Part shown: positions 51,963 to 60,722 of the stretch, piece after piece
Layout: the number at the start of each line of letters is the position of its first letter
Position numbering within the stretch: position 1 is the stretch's first letter
Assembly: GCF_901875555.1 (NCBI RefSeq)
Contig: NZ_CABFMD010000011.1
Coordinates: forward strand, 248,001 to 312,000
Direction of reading: 5' to 3'
Length of the DNA: 64,000 nucleotides
Source: Streptococcus parasanguinis
GTDB lineage: Bacteria; Bacillota; Bacilli; Lactobacillales; Streptococcaceae
Notes under the pieces: generated by a model
Seen by the model: the letters and a program-made list of their open reading frames with translations, nothing else
Database searches by the model: none
Told to the model about the DNA's origin: nothing
Translations under genes and position numbers: made by a program

Positions 51963-52430
51963 GTGACACACAATCGACTAGCATGGGATGAGTATTTTGC
52001 AGCTCAGGCCTTACTGATTTCGAATCGGGCGACCTGTAATCGGGCGAAAGTAGGGGCTGTTCTGGTTAAGGATAATAAGGTCATTGCAACCGGCTATAAT
52101 GGATCTGTTTCTGGAACAGATCATTGTTTAGAGGATGGTTGTTTGATGGTCGAGGGACACTGTGTCCGGACCATTCATGCAGAAGTTAATGCGATCTTGC
52201 AGGGAGCTGAAAGAGGAATTCCCAAAGGTTTCACAGCTTATGTCACGCATTTTCCTTGTCTCAATTGCACCAAGCAATTGCTTCAAGTCGGCTGTAAGCG
52301 GGTGGTATACATCCATCAATACCGCATCGATGAATATGCAGAATACCTCTACCGTGAAAAAGAGGTAGAACTGGTTCATCTGCCGATTGAAGAAGTCAAA
52401 AAGGCTATTGCAGAGGCAGACTTCATTTAA
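51963..52430 (+). CDS. dCMP deaminase, ComEB family
   Basis: This zinc enzyme converts dCMP to dUMP for dTTP synthesis. The catalytic site is THAEVNAIL-like (TIHAEVNAILQ: zinc His and general-acid Glu) with HFPCLNCTKQ supplying two Cys ligands. GTG 51963 follows GGAGG by 8 bases and yields MTHNRLAWDEYFAAQ, the usual family start, at 155 residues. ATG 51948 would add five residues with a more distant AGGAG. Confidence 0.88.
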   Translation: MTHNRLAWDEYFAAQALLISNRATCNRAKVGAVLVKDNKVIATGYNGSVSGTDHCLEDGCLMVEGHCVRTIHAEVNAILQGAERGIPKGFTAYVTHFPCLNCTKQLLQVGCKRVVYIHQYRIDEYAEYLYREKEVELVHLPIEEVKKAIAEADFI

Positions 52431-52525
52431 AAAAGAAATCCTGACCAACAACTTGATATAGAACTAATAGCAAGCTTGTTTTTGAAATCACGCTTGGCTG
52501 ATTCGTGTAGAGGAAGGAGAGTGTG

Positions 52526-52591
52526 ATGATACGTAAAATTTGTTATCTAATTTTCTTATTCGCTCAGAGACCTGGGCTTGTTGTTATATGA
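52526..52591 (+). CDS. Possible 21-residue hydrophobic peptide
   Basis: An ATG follows AGGAAGGAG by 7 bases and opens a 21-codon frame: a basic start (MIRKIC), a hydrophobic centre (YLIFLFAQ) and a short tail. It ends 16 bases before the next membrane protein start. It may be a leader peptide coupling translation, a small membrane peptide, or a gene remnant. No homology is recognised. Confidence 0.35.
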   Translation: MIRKICYLIFLFAQRPGLVVI

Positions 52592-52607
52592 AAGGTAGGA
52601 AACCGTG

Positions 52608-53048
52608 ATGACAGACCAAGAGAAACATTTTGAAGAAAATAAGGAACCTAGTAAGATCAGTGAAGATCATCCCAATTCTGTATTTGTTCAGAATCCTCCA
52701 AAAGAAAATAGCTTACATTCTATTCTTCTTTCAGTGACCTTTTACTTATCCATTATCTATCTTGTATTGTTTGTCTCTCTCTTTGCACTTTCGGGTTATG
52801 GATGGGGATTTGTCGTTTTGATTTTCCTTGGTCCAAACTTATTAAGTCTTGCGATTGGGGCCTTTCTAATTCGACTAGGGATGAAGAAGGGGAATAAAAG
52901 CCTTCTTTATGCGAGTATTGGACTCTATCTGCTGTCTATCATCTTGGCTTTTGATCCAGACTGGGAAATATTTCGAATTGCTCCCTTATGTTTAGGTGTT
53001 TTGGATTTAATTGGAACACTCCTTGTTAAAGAAGAGAAAAGCTTTTAA
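52608..53048 (+). CDS. Four-helix membrane protein, first of a tandem pair
   Basis: This 146-residue protein is of unknown function. A hydrophilic, acidic N-terminus of ~38 residues (MTDQEKHFEENKEPSK) is followed by four membrane helices (about 42-66, 70-93, 101-117 and 125-140). A related gene follows at 53186, so it is one half of a tandem duplication. ATG 52608 is used, with GTAGGA upstream. I found no motif that suggests catalysis. Confidence 0.75.
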   Translation: MTDQEKHFEENKEPSKISEDHPNSVFVQNPPKENSLHSILLSVTFYLSIIYLVLFVSLFALSGYGWGFVVLIFLGPNLLSLAIGAFLIRLGMKKGNKSLLYASIGLYLLSIILAFDPDWEIFRIAPLCLGVLDLIGTLLVKEEKSF

Positions 53049-53185
53049 TTAAAAGATAGGTATGGGCCACTTTACTTAATAAAAAGTATTCGCGTCGATC
53101 AAAGCGATAGTTAAATCAATTCTTTTTGTCGATTTTTGAGTACTATTATTTTAAAGGATAACTAAGAACTTTAGGAGGAAATGAA

Positions 53186-53617
53186 ATATTAGATCAACCA
53201 AAACATTCTGAAGTAAAAAAAGAAAAAGAGGAAAGGATTACAGATGAAGTTCGTTCACCTGTTGGTGAATTTGATTCAGAAAAGAGAATTTGGAAATCTG
53301 GAATCCTTGCTTTTGCCTCGGTCCTAGCCATTGCTTATATCGTTTTGCTTTTATTAGGTCTCTTTTCACTAGGATCATGGGTTGGTGGTTTTTTGTACCT
53401 TTTGGGAATCCATATGATTAGCTTTATGATTGCAACTATATTACTCTTCATAGGTATGAGAAAAGGAAGTAAAGGACTCCTAAATGCGGCAGCTATCTTA
53501 TTTATTATTTCCATTATAGGTACGCCAGATACTTATTGGATAGGTCCAAATAGTTTATCCTTTATTCTGGGAGTTTTAGTATTTATTGGAACTATATTAT
53601 TTAAAAATGGAGACTGA
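53186..53617 (+). CDS. Paralogous membrane protein, apparent AUA start
   Basis: This frame encodes 143 residues and has no ATG, GTG or TTG before its membrane part. A perfect AGGAGG (53173-53178) stands 7 bases before an ATA, and translation from there (ILDQPKHSEVKKEKEE) lines up with the start of the neighbour at 52608 (MTDQEKHFEENKEP). The ATG at 53181 reads a stop after three codons. So either the start mutated from ATG to ATA and the gene is dying, or AUA is used. The membrane part (YIVLLLLGLFSLGSWVGGFL onwards) is intact; an internal TTG at 53345 would lose the N-terminus. Confidence 0.55.
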   Translation: MLDQPKHSEVKKEKEERITDEVRSPVGEFDSEKRIWKSGILAFASVLAIAYIVLLLLGLFSLGSWVGGFLYLLGIHMISFMIATILLFIGMRKGSKGLLNAAAILFIISIIGTPDTYWIGPNSLSFILGVLVFIGTILFKNGD

Positions 53618-53659
53618 TCAAAGTAGATAGGGTTGAAAATTTTTAAAGATATATTATCA

Positions 53660-53801
53660 TTTAAGTAGATGGTAGGTCATCGTGCACCCATAGGTGCGCG
53701 GTTACCTACCATTTGTGAAGATAAAAAAGCATCGTGTGAGGGTGCTAGATCTTACCTGCTGAACTCGTAAATTGATAGATACCCCACGGGGTATTTTTTT
53801 G
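53660..53801 (+). other. Hairpin-rich non-coding stretch, possible small RNA
   Basis: The ~320 bases before the metK promoter contain no plausible gene. There is a long two-part hairpin: ATGGTAGGT/ACCTACCAT (53669-53677 with 53704-53712) enclosing CGTGCACC/GGTGCGCG (53681-53700). Some 65 bases later a perfect terminator follows. That pattern fits an independent small RNA, but no convincing promoter was found upstream. Confidence 0.35.
53779..53801 (+). terminator. Terminator upstream of metK
   Basis: ATACCCC/GGGGTAT with a 2-nt loop (a perfect palindrome apart from the loop) and a run of seven T. Confidence 0.8.
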
Positions 53802-53896
53802 TGAACTTTTTAGGAACTTTGAGGACTGTTTAAGTTTGTTTAATTGGGTAGTGCATAGCCCAAAAAACTGATCTAATGGGTTACTTGAAAAATAAT

Positions 53897-53925
53897 TTTT
53901 CATATCATTGGTATTGTGTTATAAT
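53897..53925 (+). promoter_or_regulatory. metK promoter
   Basis: TTTTCA (53897-53902) and TATAAT (53920-53925) with 17-bp spacing. Confidence 0.55.
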
Positions 53926-53934
53926 GAAGTGTTA

Positions 53935-54013
53935 TATGGTCCCGATAAGATGATAGACTGTCTATCAGTACTTTGTAACTCTATAACAATATTTTTTTAA
54001 GGGGGGACATTTT
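53935..54013 (+). promoter_or_regulatory. metK: Probable SMK-box (SAM-III) riboswitch of metK
   Basis: The leader has TGGTCCCGATAAGATGATAG early, a GATAGAC-TGTCTATC hairpin, TTTGTAACTC, and ends with the ribosome site GGGGGGACA. The early GTCCC can pair with GGGGAC of the ribosome site, the mechanism by which SAM-bound SMK RNA blocks translation of metK in Lactobacillales. The identification is by position and pairing; it was not tested with a covariance model. Confidence 0.65.
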
Positions 54014-54014
54014 T

Positions 54015-55205
54015 ATGTCAGAACGTAAACTTTTCACGTCTGAATCAGTATCTGAGGGGCATCCAGATAAGATTGCAGACCAAATTTCAGATGCTATTTT
54101 AGATGCTATTTTAGAGCAAGATCCAGAAGCACACGTGGCTGCTGAAACAGCTGTTTATACAGGTTCAGTCCATGTTTTTGGTGAAATTTCAACAAATGCC
54201 TATGTCGATATTAACCGTGTTGTTCGCGATACCATTGCAGAAATTGGCTATACCAATACAGAATATGGTTTCTCTGCTGAAACTGTTGGAGTACACCCAT
54301 CATTGGTGGAACAATCTCCTGATATCGCTCAAGGGGTAAACGAAGCCCTAGAAGTTCGTGGAAATGCGGATCAAGATCCACTCGATTTGATCGGTGCAGG
54401 AGACCAAGGTCTCATGTTTGGTTTTGCGGTGGATGAAACAGAAGAACTCATGCCATTGCCAATTTCATTGAGCCACAAGTTGGTTCGTCGCTTGGCAGAA
54501 TTGCGTAAGTCAGGTGAAATCAGCTACCTTCGTCCAGATGCGAAATCGCAGGTCACTGTTGAGTACGATGAAAACGACCGCCCAGTGCGCGTGGATACGG
54601 TTGTTATTTCAACCCAACACGATCCAGATGTCAGCAACGAACAAATCCACGAAGATGTGATTAACAAGGTCATCAAAGAAGTGATTCCAGCTTCTTACCT
54701 AGATGATGAGACTAAATTCTTCATCAACCCAACAGGACGCTTTGTTATCGGTGGACCTCAAGGGGACTCAGGTTTGACGGGTCGTAAGATCATCGTGGAT
54801 ACCTATGGTGGTTACTCACGTCACGGTGGAGGCGCCTTCTCTGGTAAAGATGCGACTAAGGTTGACCGTTCAGCTTCTTATGCAGCTCGCTACATTGCCA
54901 AAAACATCGTTGCAGCTGGTCTTGCTAAGAAAGCAGAAGTGCAGCTTGCCTATGCCATCGGTGTTGCACAACCTGTATCTGTTCGTATTGATACCTTTGG
55001 TACTGGAACAGTCGCTGAGAGCAAATTAGAAGCAGCAACACGTCAAATTTTTGACCTTCGTCCTGCAGGAATCATCCAAATGTTGGACCTCAAACGTCCG
55101 ATTTACCGTCAAACAGCAGCTTATGGCCATATGGGACGGACAGATATCGATCTTCCATGGGAACATTTGGACAAGGTAGAAGCCTTGAAAGAAGCTGTAA
55201 AATAG
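54015..55205 (+). CDS. metK: S-adenosylmethionine synthetase
   Basis: This enzyme makes SAM from methionine and ATP. Signatures are [16 protein letters not shown] (His16), [12 protein letters not shown] and [17 protein letters not shown]. 396 residues, three-domain MetK fold. It is controlled by the upstream leader, and ends in a terminator of its own. Confidence 0.96.
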   Translation: MSERKLFTSESVSEGHPDKIADQISDAILDAILEQDPEAHVAAETAVYTGSVHVFGEISTNAYVDINRVVRDTIAEIGYTNTEYGFSAETVGVHPSLVEQSPDIAQGVNEALEVRGNADQDPLDLIGAGDQGLMFGFAVDETEELMPLPISLSHKLVRRLAELRKSGEISYLRPDAKSQVTVEYDENDRPVRVDTVVISTQHDPDVSNEQIHEDVINKVIKEVIPASYLDDETKFFINPTGRFVIGGPQGDSGLTGRKIIVDTYGGYSRHGGGAFSGKDATKVDRSASYAARYIAKNIVAAGLAKKAEVQLAYAIGVAQPVSVRIDTFGTGTVAESKLEAATRQIFDLRPAGIIQMLDLKRPIYRQTAAYGHMGRTDIDLPWEHLDKVEALKEAVK

Positions 55206-55220
55206 TTAGTTAAAATGGAA

Positions 55221-55252
55221 AAGTTAGGGTCAAGATGATCCTAGCTTTTTTT
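55221..55252 (+). terminator. Terminator after metK
   Basis: AAGTTAGGGTC pairs with GATCCTAGCTT (two mismatch/wobble positions) and runs into seven T. Confidence 0.75.
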
Positions 55253-55296
55253 CGTATTGAAAATTCCTACAGATGGAAAAATAGGGCGATCTGTGG

Positions 55297-55302
55297 TATA
55301 AT
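55297..55302 (+). promoter_or_regulatory. -10 box for murA
   Basis: TGTGGTATAAT carries an intact TATAAT 86 bases before the murA start; the leader between shows no clear structure. Confidence 0.45.
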
Positions 55303-55387
55303 AGATGCAGTATTTTGAATACATTGTCCCTTTTATTTCCGTTGAAAAAACGATAGTAAAAGGAAAAAGACTTGAAAGAGCTAATGA

Positions 55388-56656
55388 ATGATTGAGATGA
55401 AAAAAATTGTAATAAATGGTGGTCGCCCTCTAAAAGGAGAGGTGACCATTAGTGGTGCAAAAAACAGCGTAGTAGCCCTGATTCCGGCGACCATTCTGGC
55501 GGACGATATCGTGACCCTTGATGGGGTACCGGATATCTCAGATGTTGCAAGTTTGATTGACATCATGACCATCATGGGGGCCAAGATCGAGCGCAAAGAA
55601 GACAGTTTGATCATTGATCCACGTGGGGTGAAGAATATGCCCATGCCATTCGGAAAAATCAATAGTCTGCGGGCTTCCTATTATTTCTATGGCAGTTTAT
55701 TAGGGCGCTACGGTCAAGCAACGGTTGGGCTTCCTGGCGGGTGTGACCTTGGCCCACGTCCGATCGATTTGCATTTGAAAGCTTTTGAAGCCATGGGGGC
55801 TGCCATGACGCAGGATGGCTCCAGTATGAAACTTGCGACCGATGGTAAGCCACTAAAGGGTGCCAATATCTTTATGGATACCGTAAGCGTTGGTGCAACG
55901 ATCAATACGATTTTGGCAGCTGTAAAGGCTGAAGGACGTACCGTCATTGAAAATGCGGCGCGAGAGCCTGAAATTATCGATGTGGTCACCTTACTGAACA
56001 ATATGGGAGCCCACATTCGTGGTGCAGGGACAGATATCATAACCATTGATGGCGTTGCTCATCTGCATGGGACGAGACACCAGGTGATTCCTGACCGCAT
56101 TGAAGCAGGAACCTATATTGCTTTAGCTGCGGCTATCGGTGAAGGAATTCAGATTAACAATGTCTTGTATGAGCATTTGGAAAGTTACATTGCCAAGTTA
56201 GAAGAAATGGGAGTGCGTATGACCATTTCTGAAGATAGCATCTTTGTAGAAAAGCAAACAGGCTTGAAGGCGATCCAGATCAAAACGTCCCCTTATCCTG
56301 GTTTTGCGACGGATTTGCAACAACCGATCACACCTTTGCTCTTAACGGCTGCAGGTCGTGGGCGAATTGTGGACACGATTTATGAAAAACGGGTAAATCA
56401 TGTTCCGGAATTAGCCAAGATGGGGGCTACAATTTCGACATTGAACAACCATATTATCTATGAGGGTCCGAATCAACTAACAGGATCAAGTGTAAAAGCA
56501 ACAGATCTTCGTGCAGGGGCTGCCTTGGTGATTGCTGGGCTAATGGCCTCTGGAACAACAGAAATTACAAATGTGGAATACATCCTTCGCGGGTATTCAG
56601 ATATTATTCAAAAATTGACCCAACTTGGAGCAGATATCCAGTTGGTAGAGGAATAG
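55388..56656 (+). CDS. murA: UDP-GlcNAc 1-carboxyvinyltransferase, MurZ type
   Basis: This enzyme catalyses the first committed step of peptidoglycan synthesis and is the fosfomycin target. [12 protein letters not shown] and [20 protein letters not shown] (with active-site Cys119) are present; 422 residues in the inside-out alpha/beta barrel. The N-terminal [20 protein letters not shown] is closer to Bacillus MurZ (MurAB) than to MurAA, so a second MurA is expected elsewhere in the genome. ATG 55388 follows GAAAGAG; ATG 55397 is an alternative. Confidence 0.94.
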   Translation: MIEMKKIVINGGRPLKGEVTISGAKNSVVALIPATILADDIVTLDGVPDISDVASLIDIMTIMGAKIERKEDSLIIDPRGVKNMPMPFGKINSLRASYYFYGSLLGRYGQATVGLPGGCDLGPRPIDLHLKAFEAMGAAMTQDGSSMKLATDGKPLKGANIFMDTVSVGATINTILAAVKAEGRTVIENAAREPEIIDVVTLLNNMGAHIRGAGTDIITIDGVAHLHGTRHQVIPDRIEAGTYIALAAAIGEGIQINNVLYEHLESYIAKLEEMGVRMTISEDSIFVEKQTGLKAIQIKTSPYPGFATDLQQPITPLLLTAAGRGRIVDTIYEKRVNHVPELAKMGATISTLNNHIIYEGPNQLTGSSVKATDLRAGAALVIAGLMASGTTEITNVEYILRGYSDIIQKLTQLGADIQLVEE

Positions 56657-56712
56657 TGACAGAACTAGGGATCTGATAGTGGTGGCTAGTTACACGAACA
56701 ATGGAGTTTGAG

Positions 56713-57264
56713 ATGAATATTTGGACGCACTTAGCTGCCTATTCACTAATTGAAACACAAAGGTTGTATTTACGACCTTTTCTCTTTGAGGATGCGGAAG
56801 ATTTTTATAAGATTGCTTCGAATCCTGATAATCTACAATTTATCTTTCCTGCACAAGCTGATCTTGCTGAAACTCAATATGTACTAGCCAACTATTTCAT
56901 GAAAAATCCTTTGGGGGTTTGGGCCATCTGTGATAAGGAAACCAAGCAGATGATCGGCTCCATCAAGTTTGAAAAGTTGGATGAAATCAAAGGTGAGGCT
57001 GAGTTAGGATACTTTTTGCGCAAAGATTTTTGGGGAAAGGGCCTGATGACTGAAGCGGTCAAAGAGTTGGTTTATCTCTCATTTGAGAAATTTCAACTGA
57101 AGGAGCTTAAGATTGTCACCCATGTTGAAAATGCAGGGAGTCAAAAGGTCGCTTTAAAGGCTGGCTTTCGTCTCTTTCGTCAATTTAAAGGGAGTGACCG
57201 TTATACGCGTAAAATGCGCGATTATTATGATTTCCGCCTAGGTAGAGGGGACTTCTATGAGTAA
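56713..57264 (+). CDS. GNAT acetyltransferase, RimJ/RimL-like
   Basis: This 183-residue GNAT of the ribosomal-protein-alanine acetyltransferase-like type has the opening LIETQRLYLRPF, EAELGYFLRKDFWGKGLMTEAV (acetyl-CoA loop) and VENAGSQKVALKAGF. The substrate is unknown. ATG 56713 sits 6 bases after GGAG and is preferred over ATG 56701. It overlaps the next gene by 8 bases, so the two are coupled. Confidence 0.85.
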   Translation: MNIWTHLAAYSLIETQRLYLRPFLFEDAEDFYKIASNPDNLQFIFPAQADLAETQYVLANYFMKNPLGVWAICDKETKQMIGSIKFEKLDEIKGEAELGYFLRKDFWGKGLMTEAVKELVYLSFEKFQLKELKIVTHVENAGSQKVALKAGFRLFRQFKGSDRYTRKMRDYYDFRLGRGDFYE

Positions 57265-58534
57265 ACACCAAGAGATTTTAGACTATCTCGAAAAATTACC
57301 GATTGGAAAACGGGTCAGTGTTCGGAGTATTTCCAACTTTTTGAATGTCAGTGATGGGACAGCCTATCGTGCCATTAAAGAAGCTGAAAATCAAGGAATT
57401 GTCGAAACGCGTCCTAGAAGTGGGACCATCCGTGTGAAATCGCAAAAGGCTGTACTAGAGCATTTGACGTATCGGGAAATCCAGGAAATTACCGGTTCGG
57501 AAATTTTAGCTGGTAAAGAGGGACTCGAAAAAGAATTTAATAAATTTTACATCGGTGCCATGACGGAGAAGCACGTCCTAGACTATGTGTCTGAAGGTGG
57601 GCTTTTGATCGTGGGTGACCGCACTAGCATCCAACGATTGGCTCTTAAGCATGACAATGCAGTCTTGGTGACAGGTGGCTTTGAGGTGAGTGAAGATGTG
57701 ATTGATCTGGCCAATCAGGTGCAAATCCCGGTCATCCGAACTTCACACGATACCTATACCGTTGCGACCATGATCAATAAGGCTTTGTCTAACATGCAGA
57801 TCAAGACAGATATCTTGACAGTCGAGCAGGTCTATCGTCCCTTCCATGAATACGGCTATCTTTCTGAAACGGATACGGTAAGGGATTATTTAGATTTGGT
57901 TCGAAAAAATCGTTTTAGTCGTTTTCCGGTTGTCAATCAGCACCAGATGGTGGTGGGCGTCGTGACCATGAGAGATGCTGGAGATAAGGCGCCTCAGACG
58001 ACCCTTGATAAGGTGATGTCACGGACCATTTTTACCACCAATCTATCCACCAGCATTGCGACCATTAGCCAACGGATGATTGCTGAAGATTATGAGATGA
58101 TTCCTGTTGTTCGCACTAACCAGACCTTGCTGGGGGTTATTACGCGGCGGGATGTCATGGATCGAATTAGCAAGGTGCAATTTTCAAGCTTGCCAACCTT
58201 TAGTGACCAAATTGGTCAAAAGATTCAAACAGAGAACGACCATTACCAATTCACGGTAGAACCAAGTATGCTGGAGAAAAGTGGTGTTTTGGCCAATGGA
58301 GTCATGATCGAAGTGCTGATGAAGGTTGTTCGCAAGATGATGCAACACAGTGGGCGTAGCCTGATCGTAGAACAGCTGATCATCAATTTTTTACAGGCTG
58401 TGCAGGTGGATGATGGGATCCGCATTGAACCACAGCTGGTTCGGCGAACCAGACGTTCGGCCTTGGTTGATTTTAGCTTGTATTTAGATTTGCAGCTGGT
58501 CGCGAAAGCAACCATTACGATTAAGATTAATTAA
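57257..58534 (+). CDS. DRTGG/CBS-domain regulator (YtoI-like)
   Basis: This 425-residue cytosolic protein has four parts: an N-terminal winged helix (residues ~1-65, KRVSVRSISNFLNVSDGTAYRA), a DRTGG domain (~70-185, GDRTSIQRLALK), two CBS domains (~190-310) and a thioesterase-like C-terminal domain (~315-425). The same architecture occurs in Bacillus YtoI. The CBS pair suggests sensing of an adenosine nucleotide or c-di-AMP, which is inference. Its DNA target is unknown. Confidence 0.86.
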   Translation: MSKHQEILDYLEKLPIGKRVSVRSISNFLNVSDGTAYRAIKEAENQGIVETRPRSGTIRVKSQKAVLEHLTYREIQEITGSEILAGKEGLEKEFNKFYIGAMTEKHVLDYVSEGGLLIVGDRTSIQRLALKHDNAVLVTGGFEVSEDVIDLANQVQIPVIRTSHDTYTVATMINKALSNMQIKTDILTVEQVYRPFHEYGYLSETDTVRDYLDLVRKNRFSRFPVVNQHQMVVGVVTMRDAGDKAPQTTLDKVMSRTIFTTNLSTSIATISQRMIAEDYEMIPVVRTNQTLLGVITRRDVMDRISKVQFSSLPTFSDQIGQKIQTENDHYQFTVEPSMLEKSGVLANGVMIEVLMKVVRKMMQHSGRSLIVEQLIINFLQAVQVDDGIRIEPQLVRRTRRSALVDFSLYLDLQLVAKATITIKIN

Positions 58535-58555
58535 ACAAAAAGAAATGAGGAGACA

Positions 58556-59416
58556 ATGATTACATTAAAATCACAACGTGAAATTGAAGCAATGGATCGT
58601 GCAGGAGATTTCCTTGCCAGTATCCATATTGGATTACGTGACTTGATCAAGCCAGGGCTTGACCTTTGGGAAGTAGAAGAATATGTCCGTCGTCGCTGTA
58701 AAGAAGCTAATGTCTTGCCACTTCAGATCGGTGTAGAAGGTAGTCTCATGGACTATCCTTATGCGACTTGTTGTGGCTTAAATGACGAAGTAGCCCATGC
58801 TTTTCCACGTCACGTCATTCTCAAAGATGGTGATCTCCTCAAGGTAGACATGGTCTTATCAGAACCACTCGACAAGTCTGTTTTAGATGTTTCAAAATTG
58901 GATTTTGATAATGTTGCGCAAGTCAAGAAATACACTGAGTCTTATACTGGTGGCTTGGCGGACTCTTGCTGGGCTTATGCGGTCGGCAATGTTTCTCAAG
59001 AAGTCAAAGATTTGATGGACGTGACTAAAGAATGTCTCTATAAAGGAATTGAGAAAGCAGTCGTAGGCAATCGCTTGGGAGATATTGGCGCAGCGATTCA
59101 AGAGTATGCAGAAAGCAAAGGCTATGGGGTGGTGCGTGACTTAGTCGGCCACGGTGTCGGGCCTACCATGCATGAAGAGCCAATGGTCCCACATTATGGT
59201 CGTGCTGGACGCGGTCTTCGCTTACGTGAAGGCATGGTCTTGACGATTGAGCCAATGATCAATACTGGTACTTGGGAGATTGATACTGATATGGAAACTG
59301 GTTGGGCCCATAAGACGCTCGACGGTGGCCTTTCTTGTCAATACGAGCATCAATTTGTGATTACAAAAGATGGTCCAGTGATCCTAACTAGTCAAGGTGA
59401 AGAAGGAACTTACTAA
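58556..59416 (+). CDS. map: Methionine aminopeptidase type I with streptococcal insert
   Basis: This enzyme removes initiator Met from nascent proteins. The metal ligands are Asp in LLKVDMVLSE and in GGLADSCWAYAVG, His in VGHGVGPTMHEEP, Glu in LTIEPMI and the last Glu in YEHQFVIT. Between the first two Asp lies an insert of about 27 residues (LDKSVLDVSKLDFDNVAQVK, part of it), known from pneumococcal MetAP1a. 286 residues. AGGAG precedes the ATG. Confidence 0.94.
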   Translation: MITLKSQREIEAMDRAGDFLASIHIGLRDLIKPGLDLWEVEEYVRRRCKEANVLPLQIGVEGSLMDYPYATCCGLNDEVAHAFPRHVILKDGDLLKVDMVLSEPLDKSVLDVSKLDFDNVAQVKKYTESYTGGLADSCWAYAVGNVSQEVKDLMDVTKECLYKGIEKAVVGNRLGDIGAAIQEYAESKGYGVVRDLVGHGVGPTMHEEPMVPHYGRAGRGLRLREGMVLTIEPMINTGTWEIDTDMETGWAHKTLDGGLSCQYEHQFVITKDGPVILTSQGEEGTY

Positions 59417-59433
59417 AAGATAGAGAGGAAAGA

Positions 59434-59496
59434 ATGGAGCTGAAGGCACGTGTCTGGTTTCGCTCTTTGCTCTTTTTTAGTAAAATGGGGAGGTGA
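59434..59496 (+). CDS. Possible 20-residue coupling peptide before yihY
   Basis: An ATG after GAGAGGAAAG opens a 20-codon frame (MELKARVWFRSLLFFSKMGR) whose stop TGA lies inside the ribosome site of the next gene (GGGGAGGTGA). That arrangement suggests translational coupling rather than a functional peptide. No homologue is recognised. Confidence 0.3.
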   Translation: MELKARVWFRSLLFFSKMGR

Positions 59497-59499
59497 CGA

Positions 59500-60471
59500 A
59501 TGAAAAAGGTCCTACAAAAAGTGTTCGATCAACCATTTATAAAGGGCTTCGTGCGGTTTTATCAGAGTGCTGAGTCTGATATCACTAGCATTGCTGTAGC
59601 CTATTATTTGTTGATCTCTATTTTCCCTTTGATGCTGATTGCAGCCAATATTTTACCTTACTTTCACATTCGTCCCACTCAGATTCTTTTGAGTCTAGAA
59701 GAAGTCCTGCCCGCTTCCTTGTATCGGACGGTGGCGCAGATGATCTCGAGTGTGTTGACCAAGCCTTCGACAGGCTTACTGAGTTTCTCGATTATTTCTG
59801 CCTTGTGGATCTTCTCACAGAGCATTGCCTACCTTCAAAAAGCCTATAATAAGAGTTATGGGGTGGAAAAGGAGCGTGGTATTATATGGGGGCGACTCTT
59901 TAGCTTTCTGATCAGTTTTGCCTTGCAGGGCTTGTTTGGACTTTCGCTCATCCTTTCCATGTTTGGAAAAATGATCGTTCGCTATCTCTATCAGATCTTT
60001 TCATTTGATCGGACGATCTATGTGCGCTTACTGAAATTGACAGAGCCGACCATCTACCTCTTGCTCTTTGTCAGCTTGGTTTTGCTCTATTACACCCTTC
60101 CAAATGTCAAAATCCCAAAATTTAGATATGTATTGCCAGGGGCGACTTTTGTGGTTGTTGTCCTGTATGCAATCTTGAATATCTTTTGGAAATATGTGGA
60201 TCGCTATGTGAGTCATTTCTTAGATGCTCGTTTCTTCGGTTCGGTCGTCCTAGCGGTTATCATGTTCTGGTTCATCTTGGTGGCAAAAATCATGATTATT
60301 GGTTGTATTTTAAATGCCAGTGTCCAATTTGCCAGAGAAGCCAAATTCCAAACACGCAGTGGAGAAATTGTCTCCAAATTAAACTCAGAAGAAGTGGCCT
60401 TTCGGCATAAAAAAGTTTCACAAAAATTAAAGCGTCGCTTACGCTTGATAAAAAAAGATAAAACGGAATAA
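59500..60471 (+). CDS. YihY/virulence factor BrkB family membrane protein
   Basis: This 323-residue protein has six to seven membrane helices. The YihY signature region is DITSIAVAYYLLISIFPLML at residues ~28-47, and the basic C-terminus carries KLKRRLRLIKKDK. The earlier view of this family as RNase BN was wrong; it is now treated as a transporter-like membrane protein of unknown role. It is followed at once by repeat copy 4. Confidence 0.87.
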   Translation: MKKVLQKVFDQPFIKGFVRFYQSAESDITSIAVAYYLLISIFPLMLIAANILPYFHIRPTQILLSLEEVLPASLYRTVAQMISSVLTKPSTGLLSFSIISALWIFSQSIAYLQKAYNKSYGVEKERGIIWGRLFSFLISFALQGLFGLSLILSMFGKMIVRYLYQIFSFDRTIYVRLLKLTEPTIYLLLFVSLVLLYYTLPNVKIPKFRYVLPGATFVVVVLYAILNIFWKYVDRYVSHFLDARFFGSVVLAVIMFWFILVAKIMIIGCILNASVQFAREAKFQTRSGEIVSKLNSEEVAFRHKKVSQKLKRRLRLIKKDKTE

Positions 60472-60653
60472 GGGAGAGTGGGACAGAAATCGGTAATTCG
60501 TTAGAATTCGATTTCGTCGTCCCACCTCCGCACAGTTGAGTAGGGCTGTAAAAGCTGATGAAATCAGCGTAGTAGAGCCCACTCAACCACTGCGTCTTGC
60601 TCGACAATTCAAAAATAATTGAGAGGCTAGGACTTTTGTCCCAGCCTCTTTTT
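60471..60653 (-). repeat. Palindromic intergenic repeat, copy 4 (inverted)
   Basis: Same orientation as copy 2, starting at the yihY stop. Its distal hairpin (60614-60650) pairs GAGAGGCTAGGAC with GTCCCAGCCTCTT and is followed by a T-run, so it serves as the yihY terminator. The interior matches copies 1-3 with scattered substitutions (for example GTAATTCG for GTCATTCG). Confidence 0.85.
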
Positions 60654-60722
60654 TGTCATCTATTTTATTGCATTTGCAACAAAAATATGTTACTCTATTT
60701 CTAACAAGAAAGGAGGAGTGGG

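Noticed and set aside
60296..60607. Minus-strand frame of about 100 codons at the end of yihY
   Set aside because: Most of it is the palindromic repeat read through; equivalent peptides can be read from the other copies, so it is a repeat artefact.
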